Positions 1-9,082 are shown, counted from the stretch's first letter. The stretch: 64,000 nucleotides of DNA from Leisingera sp. NJS204 (GCF_004123675.1 NZ_CP035419.1:1-64000); one strand, 5' to 3'. The notes: generated by a model from the sequence alone, not told the origin. Numbers and translations: made by a program.

Positions 1-711
1 GGCATGTATGCGGTCACGCCGCGCTTTGCCATCACCTCCACCCCCGGCCAGATGGAAATGGCCGGCGCGCTGGTGAAGGAGCACCCGGAGTGCTACGTGC
101 AGACACATCTGTCGGAAAACCACGACGAGATTGCATTTACCGCCGAGCTGTACCCGCAGGCGCGGGATTATCTGGATGTCTACCAGTCCTACGGTCTGCT
201 GACAGAGAAGATGCTGCTGGGCCACTCGATCCACCTGCAACCGCGTGAGATCGACGCGCTGGCCGAGACCGGCGCCAAACCGGTGTTCTGCCCGACTTCA
301 AACCTGTTCCTGGGCAGCGGGTTGTTTGACGATGCAGGCCTGCGCGGCCGCGGCATCACCAATGCGATTGCCACCGACATCGGCGCCGGCACCAGCTATT
401 CGATGCTGCAGACCCTGAACGAGGGCTACAAGGTTCTGCAATTGCAGAACCAGAAACTGCACCCCTTGCGTGCCTTCCACTGGATCACCCGCGGCAACGC
501 GGTGGCGCTGGGGCTGGCGGACAAAATCGGCACGCTTGACGTCGGCACCGAGGCCGACATCGTAGTGCTGGATTCCCGCGCCACCCCGGCGATGGATCTG
601 CGGATGCAGCGGGCCGAGACCCTGTCCGAGGAGCTGTTCATCCTCCAGACCCTGGGCGACGACCGCTCCATCGCCCAGACTTATGCGGCTGGCAAGCCGA
701 TGAAGGTCTGA
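1..711 (+). CDS. guaD: Guanine deaminase, C-terminal part (5' end outside window)
   Basis: This amidohydrolase-fold enzyme converts guanine to xanthine and ammonia in purine catabolism in the cytoplasm. The frame is open at the left edge, so only about the last 236 residues are present. Visible motifs are QTHLSEN, LGHSIHL (metal-binding His), CPTSNLFLGSG and ATDIGAGTSYSML (metal-binding Asp). These match the second half of the guanine deaminase family better than chlorohydrolases. The C-terminus has the usual beta-sandwich return (GTEADIVVLD). The gene converges on the UroD-family gene, with a hairpin between them. No regulation can be judged because the promoter lies outside the window. Confidence 0.9.
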   Translation, partial: GMYAVTPRFAITSTPGQMEMAGALVKEHPECYVQTHLSENHDEIAFTAELYPQARDYLDVYQSYGLLTEKMLLGHSIHLQPREIDALAETGAKPVFCPTSNLFLGSGLFDDAGLRGRGITNAIATDIGAGTSYSMLQTLNEGYKVLQLQNQKLHPLRAFHWITRGNAVALGLADKIGTLDVGTEADIVVLDSRATPAMDLRMQRAETLSEELFILQTLGDDRSIAQTYAAGKPMKV

Positions 712-721
712 GGCTCCGTTG

Positions 722-747
722 AAAAAAGACCGGCCCTTGGGCCGGTC
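722..747 (-). terminator. Rho-independent terminator between convergent genes
   Basis: GACCGGCCC and GGGCCGGTC form a 9-bp stem around a TT loop. On the minus strand the stem is followed by six T residues (A722-A727 on the plus strand). This fits termination of the leftward UroD-family gene. The hairpin could also stop guaD transcripts. Confidence 0.8.
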
Positions 748-789
748 CGTAGCTGCCGGACAGAATCGTCCCGGCAGGGAGTGAAACCT

Positions 790-2124
790 TCAGGAACGGC
801 GCTGGACCGGCTCCGCGCCATAAACTTCCTCAAGAATAATCTCGACTAGATCGAACTCTGTGTGCAGGTTGACGTCCTCGAAATAGATGTGGCTTGGCCA
901 CGCCTGGCTGACGTGGTTGTCCTTGGGCAGGTCCACATGGGCGCAGACATTGCGGATTGCCGCCACATGGGTCCGCGCCATCCCGCGGGTTTCGGCCTTG
1001 GTGGCGTCCAGATCCTCGATGCTGTTGCGGTCAATCTCGGGTGAGCCGATGCCCGAGGTCAGCGGCATGTTGCGGGCGATCGCCTGCTGTTCATAGAAAG
1101 AGATGTCAACCTTGTCCGCAGCCAGCCGCATTATGAAGACCGGGTTAACGCTCACCTTTGCATCTGTCAGTTCCAACAGGGCCGGGTTTTCCAAAGGCGC
1201 CGGTTCGGGTGTGGCAGCGGTGCTTGCCTCGGTGCCGCCGCGGCGGCGGGAGCGGCGGTCTTTCTTCCTGGCCAGCGTCACGTGGTCGCCGCGGTAGTTA
1301 TTGTCGAACACCCGGTCCGCATAGGGCTTGTCCCGCAGCATGTGCCGGATCGCGCGGATCGACATGTTTTTGCAGTTCTCAGGCCCGATAAAGAAGGGCG
1401 ACCCCGAAGCATCGGACAACTCGATCCAGCCGTTCGGGAAGGTGGCGATATGGTGGTCCATCCACGGCCCCAGCACCACGTCGCCCAGGTGATCCAGCAG
1501 TGCGTTCACCTCATCCGGATCATTCACAACATCGCCCAAAAGCGGCTCTTGCCCATAGATATCGGCGGCCAGGCTGTAGGGCGCGGTGATCTGCAACAGC
1601 GGCGGCAAGCCGGTCAGCTCCTCATGCACCCGCAGGATTTTGGTGATCGCCAGCGGCACGCCGGTGGTGAAGTCCGGAGTCTTCAAGTCGCGCCAGTTGT
1701 CCTTGTTGATCAGCATGTTATCGGGGTCGGCGCCAGGCGGGTATTTGTCCGGGTACATCATGGTCTGGCCCAGCGGCTCGCAGGACCAGGCATACAGCGC
1801 CCAGGTAATATAGAACTTGTTCACCCCCAACAGCCGGCTGACCGCAAGGTTGGCGCGGACATAGCGGTAGGGATCCTCGTGGTAATACTCGCGGGTCTCG
1901 ATCCCATAAAGATCATTCAGCACCGCCAGCGCCAGCATGTGCACCGAGGCGACGCTGTTGACCCGGTTCGGGTCGGCCTTTTGCCCGAAATTTGCATCGA
2001 AACCGCCAGCGATAGCGGCGTCGAACACCCGCTTCATTTCTGCTTTGGCCTCAGCATCGCCCGCCTGCCAGGCCCGCAGCAGGTCCAGCCCCTTGGGGAA
2101 TGCGTAATCTTCGATTCTGGTCAT
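790..2124 (-). CDS. Uroporphyrinogen decarboxylase (UroD) superfamily protein, MtaA/CmuA-like
   Basis: The 444-residue protein reads as a UroD-fold protein of the corrinoid methyltransferase/MtaA-like branch, not as the haem enzyme HemE. It lacks the HemE N-terminal signature and has an extra basic, proline-rich stretch (RRSRRRGG region, about residues 290-315). Candidate family segments are GLPPLLQITAPYSLAADIY and FIGPENCKNMS. Start: ATG with GAGG seven bases upstream. The gene is divergent from a MocR regulator, which suggests control by an amino compound or pyridoxal-linked metabolite; that is inference. Substrate unknown. The family call is moderate because it rests on overall resemblance. 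Confidence 0.55.
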   Translation of the reverse strand: MTRIEDYAFPKGLDLLRAWQAGDAEAKAEMKRVFDAAIAGGFDANFGQKADPNRVNSVASVHMLALAVLNDLYGIETREYYHEDPYRYVRANLAVSRLLGVNKFYITWALYAWSCEPLGQTMMYPDKYPPGADPDNMLINKDNWRDLKTPDFTTGVPLAITKILRVHEELTGLPPLLQITAPYSLAADIYGQEPLLGDVVNDPDEVNALLDHLGDVVLGPWMDHHIATFPNGWIELSDASGSPFFIGPENCKNMSIRAIRHMLRDKPYADRVFDNNYRGDHVTLARKKDRRSRRRGGTEASTAATPEPAPLENPALLELTDAKVSVNPVFIMRLAADKVDISFYEQQAIARNMPLTSGIGSPEIDRNSIEDLDATKAETRGMARTHVAAIRNVCAHVDLPKDNHVSQAWPSHIYFEDVNLHTEFDLVEIILEEVYGAEPVQRRS

Positions 2125-2176
2125 GGATCGGCCTCAAACCTTCGTGAACCCGTGGCGCGTTTTGCACCAGTTTGGA

Positions 2177-2246
2177 TTGAGACTACTAAAGAGTGGGCAC
2201 ATCAAATATACCCGTTATAGACCCAACTATAGGCCCACTTGGACCA
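2177..2246. promoter_or_regulatory. Divergent control region of the MocR regulator
   Basis: A -35-like TTGAGA at 2177-2182 is followed by an AT-rich -10 region. Two near-identical direct repeats, TATAGACCCA and TATAGGCCCA, lie at about 2215-2236. MocR-type regulators usually bind direct repeats. The region also carries GTGGGC and GCCCAC arms (2193-2198 and 2233-2238). Having the operator here favours translation from the ATG at 2247 over the GTG at 2193. Confidence 0.4.
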
Positions 2247-3737
2247 ATGCCAAAATCCCCGGGCGGCGCCTTGCTGCAAGGTTTCACAATCGAACGCGAC
2301 TCCCCGGTGCCGATCTACCGGCAGCTGGATGCCTCCTTGCGGCGGCTGATCCTGGACGGGTCGCTTGCCCCGGGGCAAAAGCTGCCCTCCACCCGCGAGC
2401 TGGCACAGGAGCTGGGGATTTCACGGATCACGGTCAAGAACGTCTATGAACAGATCATTGCCGAAGGCTATGCCCAAGCGAAAACCGGAGCCGGCACTTT
2501 TGTTGCCGAGGGGCTGGATACAGAGGCTTTTCCGCAGGTCCGCGCACCGCGACACAGAGAAAAACCGGCTGATTTCGAGATTTCGGACCACGCGCGAACC
2601 ATCACCGCGTCAAAGTCCCTTGCCCGCTACGGCGAGACGGCTCCTTTTCGCCCCGGCGTGCCTGCGCTGGACCAGTTTCCGGCAAAGCTCTGGCAGAAAT
2701 ACATGGCCGGGGCGATGGAACGGAACGCGCGGCGCAGCCTGAGTTACGGGCAGGTGAATGGCAATGCAGCCCTGCGCGAGGCGATTGCCCGCCATCTGGG
2801 TGATGCCCGCGGCATGAAGGTTGATGCGGAGCGGGTCATCATTACATCCGGCGCGCAGCAAGCCTTTGTTCTGATTGCTTTTGTATTACTCAATCAGGGG
2901 GATACGGTCTGGTACGAAAACCCCGGCCATATCGCAGGGCGGGACGTGATGCAGATCATGGGGGCCCAGGTGGCACCGGTGCCGGTGGACGGCGAGGGGC
3001 TGGATCTGGACCATGCTGTCCACCGGTATCCGAAGCCCGCGCTGATTTTCACCACACCGTCGCATCAGCAGCCATTGGGCACCACGATGAGCCTGGGGCG
3101 GCGGCTGGCACTGCTGAATTACGCACAGGAGAACAACGCCTGGATCATCGAGGACGATTACGACAGCGAGTTCCGCTACCGTGGCCGGCCGCTGCCCGCG
3201 CTCAGCGCCTTGGACAGCGCGCGGCGAGTGTTTTACGTGGGCACCTTCTCGAAATCGATGTTTGCGGCAATGCGGCTGGGCTATGTGGTGGTGCCGCCCG
3301 AGTTTGCCGGAACCTTTGCCACGGCGCGCAACCTTTTGGGGCAGAACTCCTCTGCCATGGTGGAGGAGGCGATGGCGTGTTTTATGGCGGACGGACGGTT
3401 CACCGAGCATATCCGCAAGATGCGCAAGCTATACCGGGTCCGCCGGGATGTGCTGTTTGAGGCCCTCAGCCGTGATTGCGCGGCTTGGCTGGAGCCGCAA
3501 CGCACAGATGCCGGGATGCATATGGTGGCCTGGCTGAAACACGGGATTGATGACGAGACGGCCCACCGCGCGCTGCTGGCGGCGGGCATCGACTCGCTGC
3601 CAATCTCGGTCTATTGCATCGAGCCGATTGGGCGCGCGGCGCTGGTGCTTGGCTTTTCCGGCGCGGACGAACGGATCATTCCGCGGCTGGTCAAACGGCT
3701 GGCAGAGGTGCTGAAGGAGCTCAGGTCAGCGCGCTAA
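2247..3737 (+). CDS. MocR/PdxR-family regulator (GntR HTH plus aminotransferase-like domain)
   Basis: A winged-helix GntR domain (about residues 15-85, PVPIYRQLDASLRR through ITVKNVYEQI) is joined to a fold-type-I aminotransferase domain (about residues 120-490). The PLP-binding lysine is present in VGTFSKSMFAAMRLGY, and IIEDDYDSEFRY carries the PLP-contact Asp. Such proteins sense PLP or PLP-amine adducts and regulate neighbouring genes. It is divergent from the UroD-family gene, its likely target. An in-frame GTG lies at 2193; ATG 2247 was chosen because the candidate promoter and repeats occupy the interval. The stop overlaps the convergent kinase gene by 4 bp. Confidence 0.8.
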   Translation: MPKSPGGALLQGFTIERDSPVPIYRQLDASLRRLILDGSLAPGQKLPSTRELAQELGISRITVKNVYEQIIAEGYAQAKTGAGTFVAEGLDTEAFPQVRAPRHREKPADFEISDHARTITASKSLARYGETAPFRPGVPALDQFPAKLWQKYMAGAMERNARRSLSYGQVNGNAALREAIARHLGDARGMKVDAERVIITSGAQQAFVLIAFVLLNQGDTVWYENPGHIAGRDVMQIMGAQVAPVPVDGEGLDLDHAVHRYPKPALIFTTPSHQQPLGTTMSLGRRLALLNYAQENNAWIIEDDYDSEFRYRGRPLPALSALDSARRVFYVGTFSKSMFAAMRLGYVVVPPEFAGTFATARNLLGQNSSAMVEEAMACFMADGRFTEHIRKMRKLYRVRRDVLFEALSRDCAAWLEPQRTDAGMHMVAWLKHGIDDETAHRALLAAGIDSLPISVYCIEPIGRAALVLGFSGADERIIPRLVKRLAEVLKELRSAR

Positions 3738-5107
3738 CCGCTGAAGGCCACCTCAACTTGCAATCCGGGATTTGCATCGGACAGGGTCAGTCTGGCGCCA
3801 TGCAGCTCGGCAATTGCCGCCACCAGGCTGAGGCCGAGACCGCTGCCCTGGGTGGTGCGGCTTTGTTCCAAGCGGTAAAGGCGGCGCAGCACATTCTGGT
3901 GCTCGGCTTCGGGAATACCGGGGCCGTGGTCGCGCAGGGACAGGATTGTCTCCCTGTTGTGCTGCAGCGACAGGCTGATGCCGGAACCTTCCGGCGTGTG
4001 GCGCAGGGCGTTTTCGATCAGATTGGCCAGCATCTGGCCGATCAGCGCCCGGTCACCGCTGACCAGGACCGGCGCCTGCGGCAGGCTGAGCGTGAACCCC
4101 CGGTTCTGCTCTTCTGCGGCCGGTTCATAGATTTCGGCAAATGTCGTTGCGATTTCGCAGAGGTCCACCGGTTCGAACCGCGATTTCGGCGTGCCCCCCT
4201 CCAGCTGGGCAATCTGCAGCAGCGCCTGAAAAGTACGGGTGATGCCGTGGGTCTCCGCAAGCGCCTGATCCGCCAGCGATTGCGCATCTGACGGCAGGTC
4301 CGGTATTTCCTGCAAGCGGGCAAGCTGCACCGCCACCCGCTGGATCGGCGTTTTCAGGTCATGGGCAATATCGGCAGAGACCTGCCGCAGCGCCTCGGTT
4401 GATTGCTGCTGTGCCCGGGCCATGCGGTTCACGCTCTGGCCGATGCGGGTGATGTCGCTCCGGCGCGCCGCTTCCGGTACCCGAGCGCCAAGATCGCCGG
4501 AGGTCAGCGCCGACAGGGTGTGCTCAATCCCCGCCAGCGACCGGGCCGAGCGCCGCGCCAGCAGCACGCCGCCCAGGACTGCGATGGCAATGGCCGGCAG
4601 CAGGCTGAAAAACAGCACCCGCAGATAGGTCTGCCGCAGGTCGTCCAGAGGCTTGGCAGTCTGCGCGACGGTCAGCAGCCCGCCGTGGATGTATTCGCTA
4701 AGCGAGATGAAGCGGCCGGTGATCTCAACCGGGGCCGGCCCCAGTGCCACGACCCGGAACCCTTCCTGCTGCTGCATGATCGCCGCATTGCCGGCCACGA
4801 TCCGCCCGCCCGGGCGGCGGTAGCTGAGCAGACGCCGTTGCGGATCGGTCTCAGCGGTCTCGGCATTGACCAATGCGGCCAGTGCAGCGGCGGAAGGCGT
4901 AGCCCGGAAACCCGCCATATCCTGTGTCAGGCTTTCCTCGATCGCCTGCCGCTGGGCACCATGCGCAACATAGTAGGTGATCCCAAGGCTCAGCGCACTG
5001 ACCGCCACAAACAGCAGCGACAGCCACAACGACTGCCGCATCGGCGACGAGCGCAGCAAAGCCCGCGTGCGGATCCGCCGGTCACCCGGCAATCCGGTAC
5101 CCCGCAC
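3734..5107 (-). CDS. Sensor histidine kinase, HAMP type (two-component partner of the adjacent regulator)
   Basis: This inner-membrane kinase has a first membrane helix (about residues 27-48), a short periplasmic sensor region, a second helix (about 160-185), HAMP, a HisKA dimerisation domain with the phospho-acceptor in IAHDLKTP, and a HATPase_c domain (NLIENALRHTP, DHGPGIPE, GSGLGLSL). The GTG start at 5107 overlaps the end of the regulator gene by 26 bp, so translational coupling is likely. An internal ATG at 5041 would drop the basic segment RIRTRALLRSSP that usually precedes helix 1 in this family. The pair is divergent from an HtrA protease, suggesting an envelope-stress or cation-sensing role (inference). 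Confidence 0.85.
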   Translation of the reverse strand: MRGTGLPGDRRIRTRALLRSSPMRQSLWLSLLFVAVSALSLGITYYVAHGAQRQAIEESLTQDMAGFRATPSAAALAALVNAETAETDPQRRLLSYRRPGGRIVAGNAAIMQQQEGFRVVALGPAPVEITGRFISLSEYIHGGLLTVAQTAKPLDDLRQTYLRVLFFSLLPAIAIAVLGGVLLARRSARSLAGIEHTLSALTSGDLGARVPEAARRSDITRIGQSVNRMARAQQQSTEALRQVSADIAHDLKTPIQRVAVQLARLQEIPDLPSDAQSLADQALAETHGITRTFQALLQIAQLEGGTPKSRFEPVDLCEIATTFAEIYEPAAEEQNRGFTLSLPQAPVLVSGDRALIGQMLANLIENALRHTPEGSGISLSLQHNRETILSLRDHGPGIPEAEHQNVLRRLYRLEQSRTTQGSGLGLSLVAAIAELHGARLTLSDANPGLQVEVAFSG

Positions 5108-5753
5108 CGCGCACGGTTTCGATCAGATCGCTGGCAAAGGGCTTGTCCATCTTGGCGCGCAAACGGGAGATATGGGTCTCCACCACATTGGTCTGCGGGT
5201 CGAAACTGATGTCCCAGACCGCCTCCAGCAGCATGGTGCGGGTCTGCACCCGGCCCTTGCGGCGCATCAAATGCTCCAGCAGGCGGAATTCGCGCGGCAG
5301 CAGGTCAATCGCCTGCCCTTCGCGGGTCACCGTGCGGCGGACCAGATCCATCTCCAGATCACCAGCCCGGAGTACTGTTTCCTGTGTCTGCAGCCCCGGG
5401 CGGCGGGCGAGGGCAGCAACACGGGCGGACAACTCGCCAAAGGCGAAGGGTTTGACCAGGTAATCATCCGCCCCAGCCTCCAGCCCGTCGATCCGGTCGT
5501 TCACGCCGCTGAGCGCGGTCAGCATGATGGCAGGCGTGCGCAGCCCGGCGCCGCGCAGGGTCTTGATCAGGCTCAGCCCGTCCAGGCCAGGCAGCATCCG
5601 GTCGATGATCAGCACGTCGTAATCAGCCGCGTTGGCCTGCAGCAGCCCCTCGCGGCCATCAGTGACGAGATCAACACTATGCCCCTCCTCGCGCAACCCC
5701 GTGGCCACATAAGGCCCCGTTGTCGTGTCGTCTTCCATCACCAGGATCTTCAA
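5082..5753 (-). CDS. OmpR/PhoB-family response regulator
   Basis: A receiver domain (residues 1-115) begins MKILVMEDD with the acidic pocket, has phospho-acceptor Asp51 in LIIDRMLPGLDG and the conserved Lys in DDYLVKPF. A winged-helix domain follows (about 130-222, ending in RGAGYRI). The chosen start is TTG at 5753, preceded by a strong GGGGGAA ribosome site; it gives the canonical MKIL start. A GTG at 5807 would add 18 atypical residues. The stop lies inside the kinase reading frame. The divergent protease gene begins 141 bp away and is a plausible target. Confidence 0.88.
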   Translation of the reverse strand: MKILVMEDDTTTGPYVATGLREEGHSVDLVTDGREGLLQANAADYDVLIIDRMLPGLDGLSLIKTLRGAGLRTPAIMLTALSGVNDRIDGLEAGADDYLVKPFAFGELSARVAALARRPGLQTQETVLRAGDLEMDLVRRTVTREGQAIDLLPREFRLLEHLMRRKGRVQTRTMLLEAVWDISFDPQTNVVETHISRLRAKMDKPFASDLIETVRGAGYRIAG

Positions 5754-5894
5754 GGCTTCCCCCGCTTTGCTGCCGGCCCGGTGATACACCGTGCCGCGCC
5801 TCTGCACACATTACAGATCTGTATAGAAGACGTCAGGACATTGAAATCCGCACCCGCCATCTGCCTTGCATCACTTCAACGCAAGGAAATGAAG

Positions 5895-7013
5895 ATGCCC
5901 AAAACCCATGCTCCCAAACGGCTTGCCTTTGCCCTGACCGCTGCCGCCTCAGCAGCGGCGATGTTTACCCTGGCGCCTGCGCCCGCTCTGGCGGTGCCGG
6001 CGGGCGGTTATGCGGATCTGGTCGAAACCTTCTCGCCTGCGGTTGTGTTTGTCGAGGTGACTGGCAAGGCGCAGCCGGCTTCCGGCCGGCAAACCATACC
6101 AAATGACCAGTTCATGGAAGAGTTCATGCGCCGGTTCGGCGGCAAAATGCCCCGGTTCGACGACAGCCGCCCGGTGAAGGGCGCTGGCTCCGGCTTCGTG
6201 ATCTCCGGGGACGGGCTGATCGTCACCAACCACCACGTGATCGACAATGCCCAGACCGTATCCGTCACCCTGGCCGATGGCAGCGTGCATGAAGCCACCG
6301 TGATCGGGGCCGACCCGCTGACCGACATTGCCCTGCTTAAGGTCGAGGCAGACGCACCGCTTACCGTGGTGGAATTCGGATCCTCAGACGCGCTGCGGGT
6401 GGGGGATGAAGTGCTGGCCATGGGAAGCCCCTTCGGCCTGGCGGGCACGGTGACATCGGGCATCGTCTCGGCCACCTCCCGCAATATCAACGCCGGGCCG
6501 TTTGATGACTTCATCCAGACCGACGCGGCGATCAACCGGGGCAATTCCGGCGGTCCGCTGTTCAACGCCGAAGGTGAGGTTGTCGGCGTCAACACCATGA
6601 TCTATTCGCCCGGCGGCGGCTCGGTCGGGATCGGCTTTGCCGTGCCCTCGGACATGGTGCAGAAGATCGTCGCTGATCTGGAAGACGATGGCGAGATCAC
6701 CCGCGGCTGGCTGGGCGTGCAAATCAAACCGCTGTCCGAGGACGCCGCCAACGTGCTGGGCCGCGAGGCAGGCAAAGGCGTGGTGATCGAAAGCGTGGCG
6801 GCTGACAGCCCTGCGGCGGAGGCCGGTCTCAAGCCTGGCGACGTAGTGCTGCGTTTTAGCGGCCACGGCATCACCGAACTGCGCGACCTGACAGCTGCGG
6901 TGGCGGCGAATGCGCCAGGGGAGGCAGCACAGATCGACGTGCTGCGCAGGGGCAAGGAAATAACCCTGGATGTCACCTTGGGCGACCGCGCCAGCCAGGG
7001 TCAGGTATCATAA
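5895..7013 (+). CDS. Periplasmic HtrA/Deg-type serine protease with one PDZ domain
   Basis: This periplasmic quality-control protease has an N-terminal signal peptide (basic MPKTHAPKR, hydrophobic stretch, APALA cleavage region). The trypsin-like domain carries the triad His114 (NHHVID), Asp144 (LTDIALL) and Ser218 (GNSGGPLF). A single PDZ domain follows at about residues 265-360. At 372 residues it is shorter than two-PDZ DegP, closer to DegS/MucD-like forms but without a lasting N-terminal anchor. ATG 5895 was chosen because AAGGA lies seven bases upstream; ATG 5889 is too close to it. It is divergent from the two-component genes. Its 3' end abuts an IS remnant. Confidence 0.88.
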   Translation: MPKTHAPKRLAFALTAAASAAAMFTLAPAPALAVPAGGYADLVETFSPAVVFVEVTGKAQPASGRQTIPNDQFMEEFMRRFGGKMPRFDDSRPVKGAGSGFVISGDGLIVTNHHVIDNAQTVSVTLADGSVHEATVIGADPLTDIALLKVEADAPLTVVEFGSSDALRVGDEVLAMGSPFGLAGTVTSGIVSATSRNINAGPFDDFIQTDAAINRGNSGGPLFNAEGEVVGVNTMIYSPGGGSVGIGFAVPSDMVQKIVADLEDDGEITRGWLGVQIKPLSEDAANVLGREAGKGVVIESVAADSPAAEAGLKPGDVVLRFSGHGITELRDLTAAVAANAPGEAAQIDVLRRGKEITLDVTLGDRASQGQVS

Positions 7014-7276
7014 CCAATCGGCGTCATGCCCGCGATCATCGGGCAGCCAGTCCACGTTTGGCAGACTGCTGAGCAAAGCCCGGGCACCGATGCAGCCGCT
7101 GACTTGCCCGGCGGCAACAAACAGGTTGATCGGGCGCCCTTGGCTATCACAGACCGCAAGCAGCTTGGTATTCATGCCCCCCTTGGTTCTGCCGGTCAGG
7201 CGGCCACGCCCCCCTTTTTCACGGCCATACTGGTCGCGGTGCGGTGTGCCTTAAGATAGGTCGCGTCCACTGGCAG
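7014..7276 (-). pseudogene. IS5-family (IS427-type) transposase remnant
   Basis: On the minus strand, starting near 7276, the reading DATYLKAHRTA is followed after a frame change by GRLTGRTKGGMNTKL, GRPINLFVAAGQVSG and LPDDRGHDADW. This is the usual middle of an IS5-type DDE transposase. The run AAAAAGGGGGG (7213-7223) holds one G too few, so the frame is broken there. The fragment is cut off exactly at the end of the protease gene, so the N-terminus, the C-terminal Glu region and the inverted repeats are missing. It is not functional. Confidence 0.85.
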
Positions 7277-7284
7277 GCAGGGCA

Positions 7285-7475
7285 TCACTCAGTGATGTCC
7301 CGTAAGGGGATCATGATAGTATTCTCTTTGCGGTGCTCGGCAGCCAGCGCGGCCAGAATCCGCACAAAGTCATCTTTATTGCCGTTGCCCGCAAGCTTGT
7401 AACAATCGTCAATGCACTCTGCAAATCCCGCCGGAAATGGGCCGCTTAAACCGTCTGAACAATACAGGTGCTCGG
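7285..7475 (-). other. Unrecognised open stretch beside the IS remnant
   Basis: A minus-strand reading of about 60 codons ends at TGA 7285-7287 with the tail ENTIMIPLRDITE. It contains clustered cysteines near its beginning (CKKCTEHLYC). It has no good start codon: a TGA lies just upstream of the cysteine pair. It may be the end of a gene disrupted by the IS5-type element, or chance. No family was recognised. Confidence 0.2.
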
Positions 7476-7507
7476 TACATTTTTTGCATCAGCATCAACA
7501 CAACAGA

Positions 7508-7535
7508 TGCTATCCCCGTTTTGCAACGGGGATAG
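7508..7535 (-). terminator. Hairpin downstream of the MFS gene
   Basis: GCTATCCCCGTT and AACGGGGATAGC form a perfect 12-bp stem with a 4-base loop. It sits 38 bp past the stop of the leftward indigoidine-type cluster. No T-run follows on the minus strand, so it is terminator-like and not a textbook rho-independent terminator. Confidence 0.55.
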
Positions 7536-7572
7536 CGCGGCAGGATAGAGCCTGCTTGGGGAGGAACTGGTG

Positions 7573-8811
7573 TCAGCTGGCTGCGCGCAGTCCGCGGTCC
7601 AGGGAAACGCTGCGCAGCATGGTGGAGAAGCGTTTGTAGCTTTCAGGAGAATAGCGAACAGCAAAGAAGATCATCAGGAGCGAACCTGCCGCCATCACCA
7701 GCCAGACGTTGCTAAGGTCTGACATTGCATCCCGGACGGCACCAGCGGACAAAGGCACGAAGCTTGCCAGAATATAGCCGCCGCCCTGCACGAAAGAGGT
7801 GAAGTTGCCTGCGGTTGTGGGATCATCAACGTGATCGATGGCGACGATGATTGACAGCGGGAACAGAATGCCAATGCCAACACCCAGCAACGCCATTGCC
7901 AGGAAGGACATGTCAATCGGGGCGGTGTACAGCACGCCGAAGCCCAAAGCTGTCATGATCAGCGCAACAACCAGCGGGCCGCGGCGGTCCGGGAAATGGT
8001 GAATGAAAGCCGCCACGCCCAAGGCTGTTGCCGCTTCGATCACCGTCAGCACCGACAGCAACAGGCCTGCGGCCCCTTGATCCAGTCCCTGTTCCAGGTA
8101 GAAGGGCGGGATCCAGGCCATCACCAGCATGAAGGCGCCGGTGCCAACCCCGAAAAACAGCATCAGCGACCAGCAGCGCGCGCTGCGCCAGAACTGCGGC
8201 GGCGTGGTGCCAGCTGCGGGGGCAGGCGCTGTGCGTTCGCTATCGGCGTTACGCGCGGCCATGGCCCAGATCAGAACCGCGAGAACTGCGGGCAGGCCCC
8301 AGGCCGCCAGAGTACCCGTCCAATCCAGCGAAGACGCTAGCCCTGCAGCCGTACCCGCTGCGATGCAAGCCCCCGCCACGATCCCGGTGGAGTAGAGGCC
8401 GATCACCCGGCCGGTTGCAGCGCCGAAATTGCGCTTGGCGAAGCCCGGCATCAGCGATTGCACCATGGCAATGCCAATCCCGGCCCCGGCGGCGGTGACC
8501 AGAAGGCCGGCACCGGTAGGCAGCCACATGCGGGCTGCGCAGGCCAGGGCGATGATCAGCGCGCCCAGTGTGATGCCGCCGCGCTCACCCAATGCCGCAC
8601 GCAGCTGGCGCACATAGATGGCACCAATGCCCATCAGAAACACGGGGATCATGGTCAGGAAGCCGATGATAGTGGAATTGACACCGGTATCGCCCAGGAT
8701 TTGCGACACCAGGGGGCCGATGGCAGCGACAGCCGGGCGCAGGTTCAGTGAGATCAGGAATATCGCGACCAGCAGTAACGCTGGTGATGCTTTGGCAATG
8801 CGTGTGGTCAT
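7573..8811 (-). CDS. MFS transporter, CynX/NimT-like, probably exports the cluster product
   Basis: This is a 412-residue, 12-helix major facilitator protein of the inner membrane. The first helix reads ISLNLRPAVAAIGPLVSQI, typical of the CynX/NimT branch. ATG 8811 was chosen because AAAGGA sits seven bases upstream; an ATG at 8826 has no ribosome site. It is the last gene of the leftward run that includes the indigoidine-type synthetase, 33 bp after the tautomerase gene. Export of the pigment or a related product is inferred from position only. From memory, the Roseobacter igi cluster has five genes ending in a similar position, so this may correspond to the last igi gene. Confidence 0.8.
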   Translation of the reverse strand: MTTRIAKASPALLLVAIFLISLNLRPAVAAIGPLVSQILGDTGVNSTIIGFLTMIPVFLMGIGAIYVRQLRAALGERGGITLGALIIALACAARMWLPTGAGLLVTAAGAGIGIAMVQSLMPGFAKRNFGAATGRVIGLYSTGIVAGACIAAGTAAGLASSLDWTGTLAAWGLPAVLAVLIWAMAARNADSERTAPAPAAGTTPPQFWRSARCWSLMLFFGVGTGAFMLVMAWIPPFYLEQGLDQGAAGLLLSVLTVIEAATALGVAAFIHHFPDRRGPLVVALIMTALGFGVLYTAPIDMSFLAMALLGVGIGILFPLSIIVAIDHVDDPTTAGNFTSFVQGGGYILASFVPLSAGAVRDAMSDLSNVWLVMAAGSLLMIFFAVRYSPESYKRFSTMLRSVSLDRGLRAAS

Positions 8812-8844
8812 GGGGGGTCCTTTCAACAGGTGGTATTCGGGGGA

Positions 8845-9078
8845 TCAAACCGCCGAATAATCCGGCGATTTGATCAATTCTTGCGGACGGGTTTTGATGT
8901 CCGGGACAAAGACGCTGCCGTGCCAGTCATCCGGCGCCACCGGACGCAATGCGATGGAGACCGCGTGCGGGGAGCAGCCAAAGGCCTGAGTGACCGACCG
9001 GGTAATGGCGTCGCAAAGGGCGGCGTGCTGTTCCGCCGTCAGAGTGGCGTCGAAATGTTTGATAATGACGTGGGGCAT
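8845..9078 (-). CDS. Small tautomerase, PptA-like (4-oxalocrotonate tautomerase superfamily)
   Basis: The 77-residue protein begins MPHVIIKHF. Removal of Met exposes Pro1, the general base of this superfamily. Length, the start PHVxIKxF and the C-terminal ELIKSPDYS resemble E. coli PptA. It starts 4 bp after the synthetase stop codon, so the two are almost surely co-transcribed. Its role in the pathway is unknown; it might act on the cyclised 3-aminopiperidine-dione intermediate or on breakdown products (inference). It is too small and conserved to be chance. Confidence 0.85.
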   Translation of the reverse strand: MPHVIIKHFDATLTAEQHAALCDAITRSVTQAFGCSPHAVSIALRPVAPDDWHGSVFVPDIKTRPQELIKSPDYSAV

Positions 9079-9082
9079 GGGT

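Noticed and set aside
4977-5888. Upstream extension of the HtrA protease frame
   Set aside because: It runs through the two-component genes on the other strand and lacks protein-like composition. The signal peptide begins at 5895 with a proper ribosome site.
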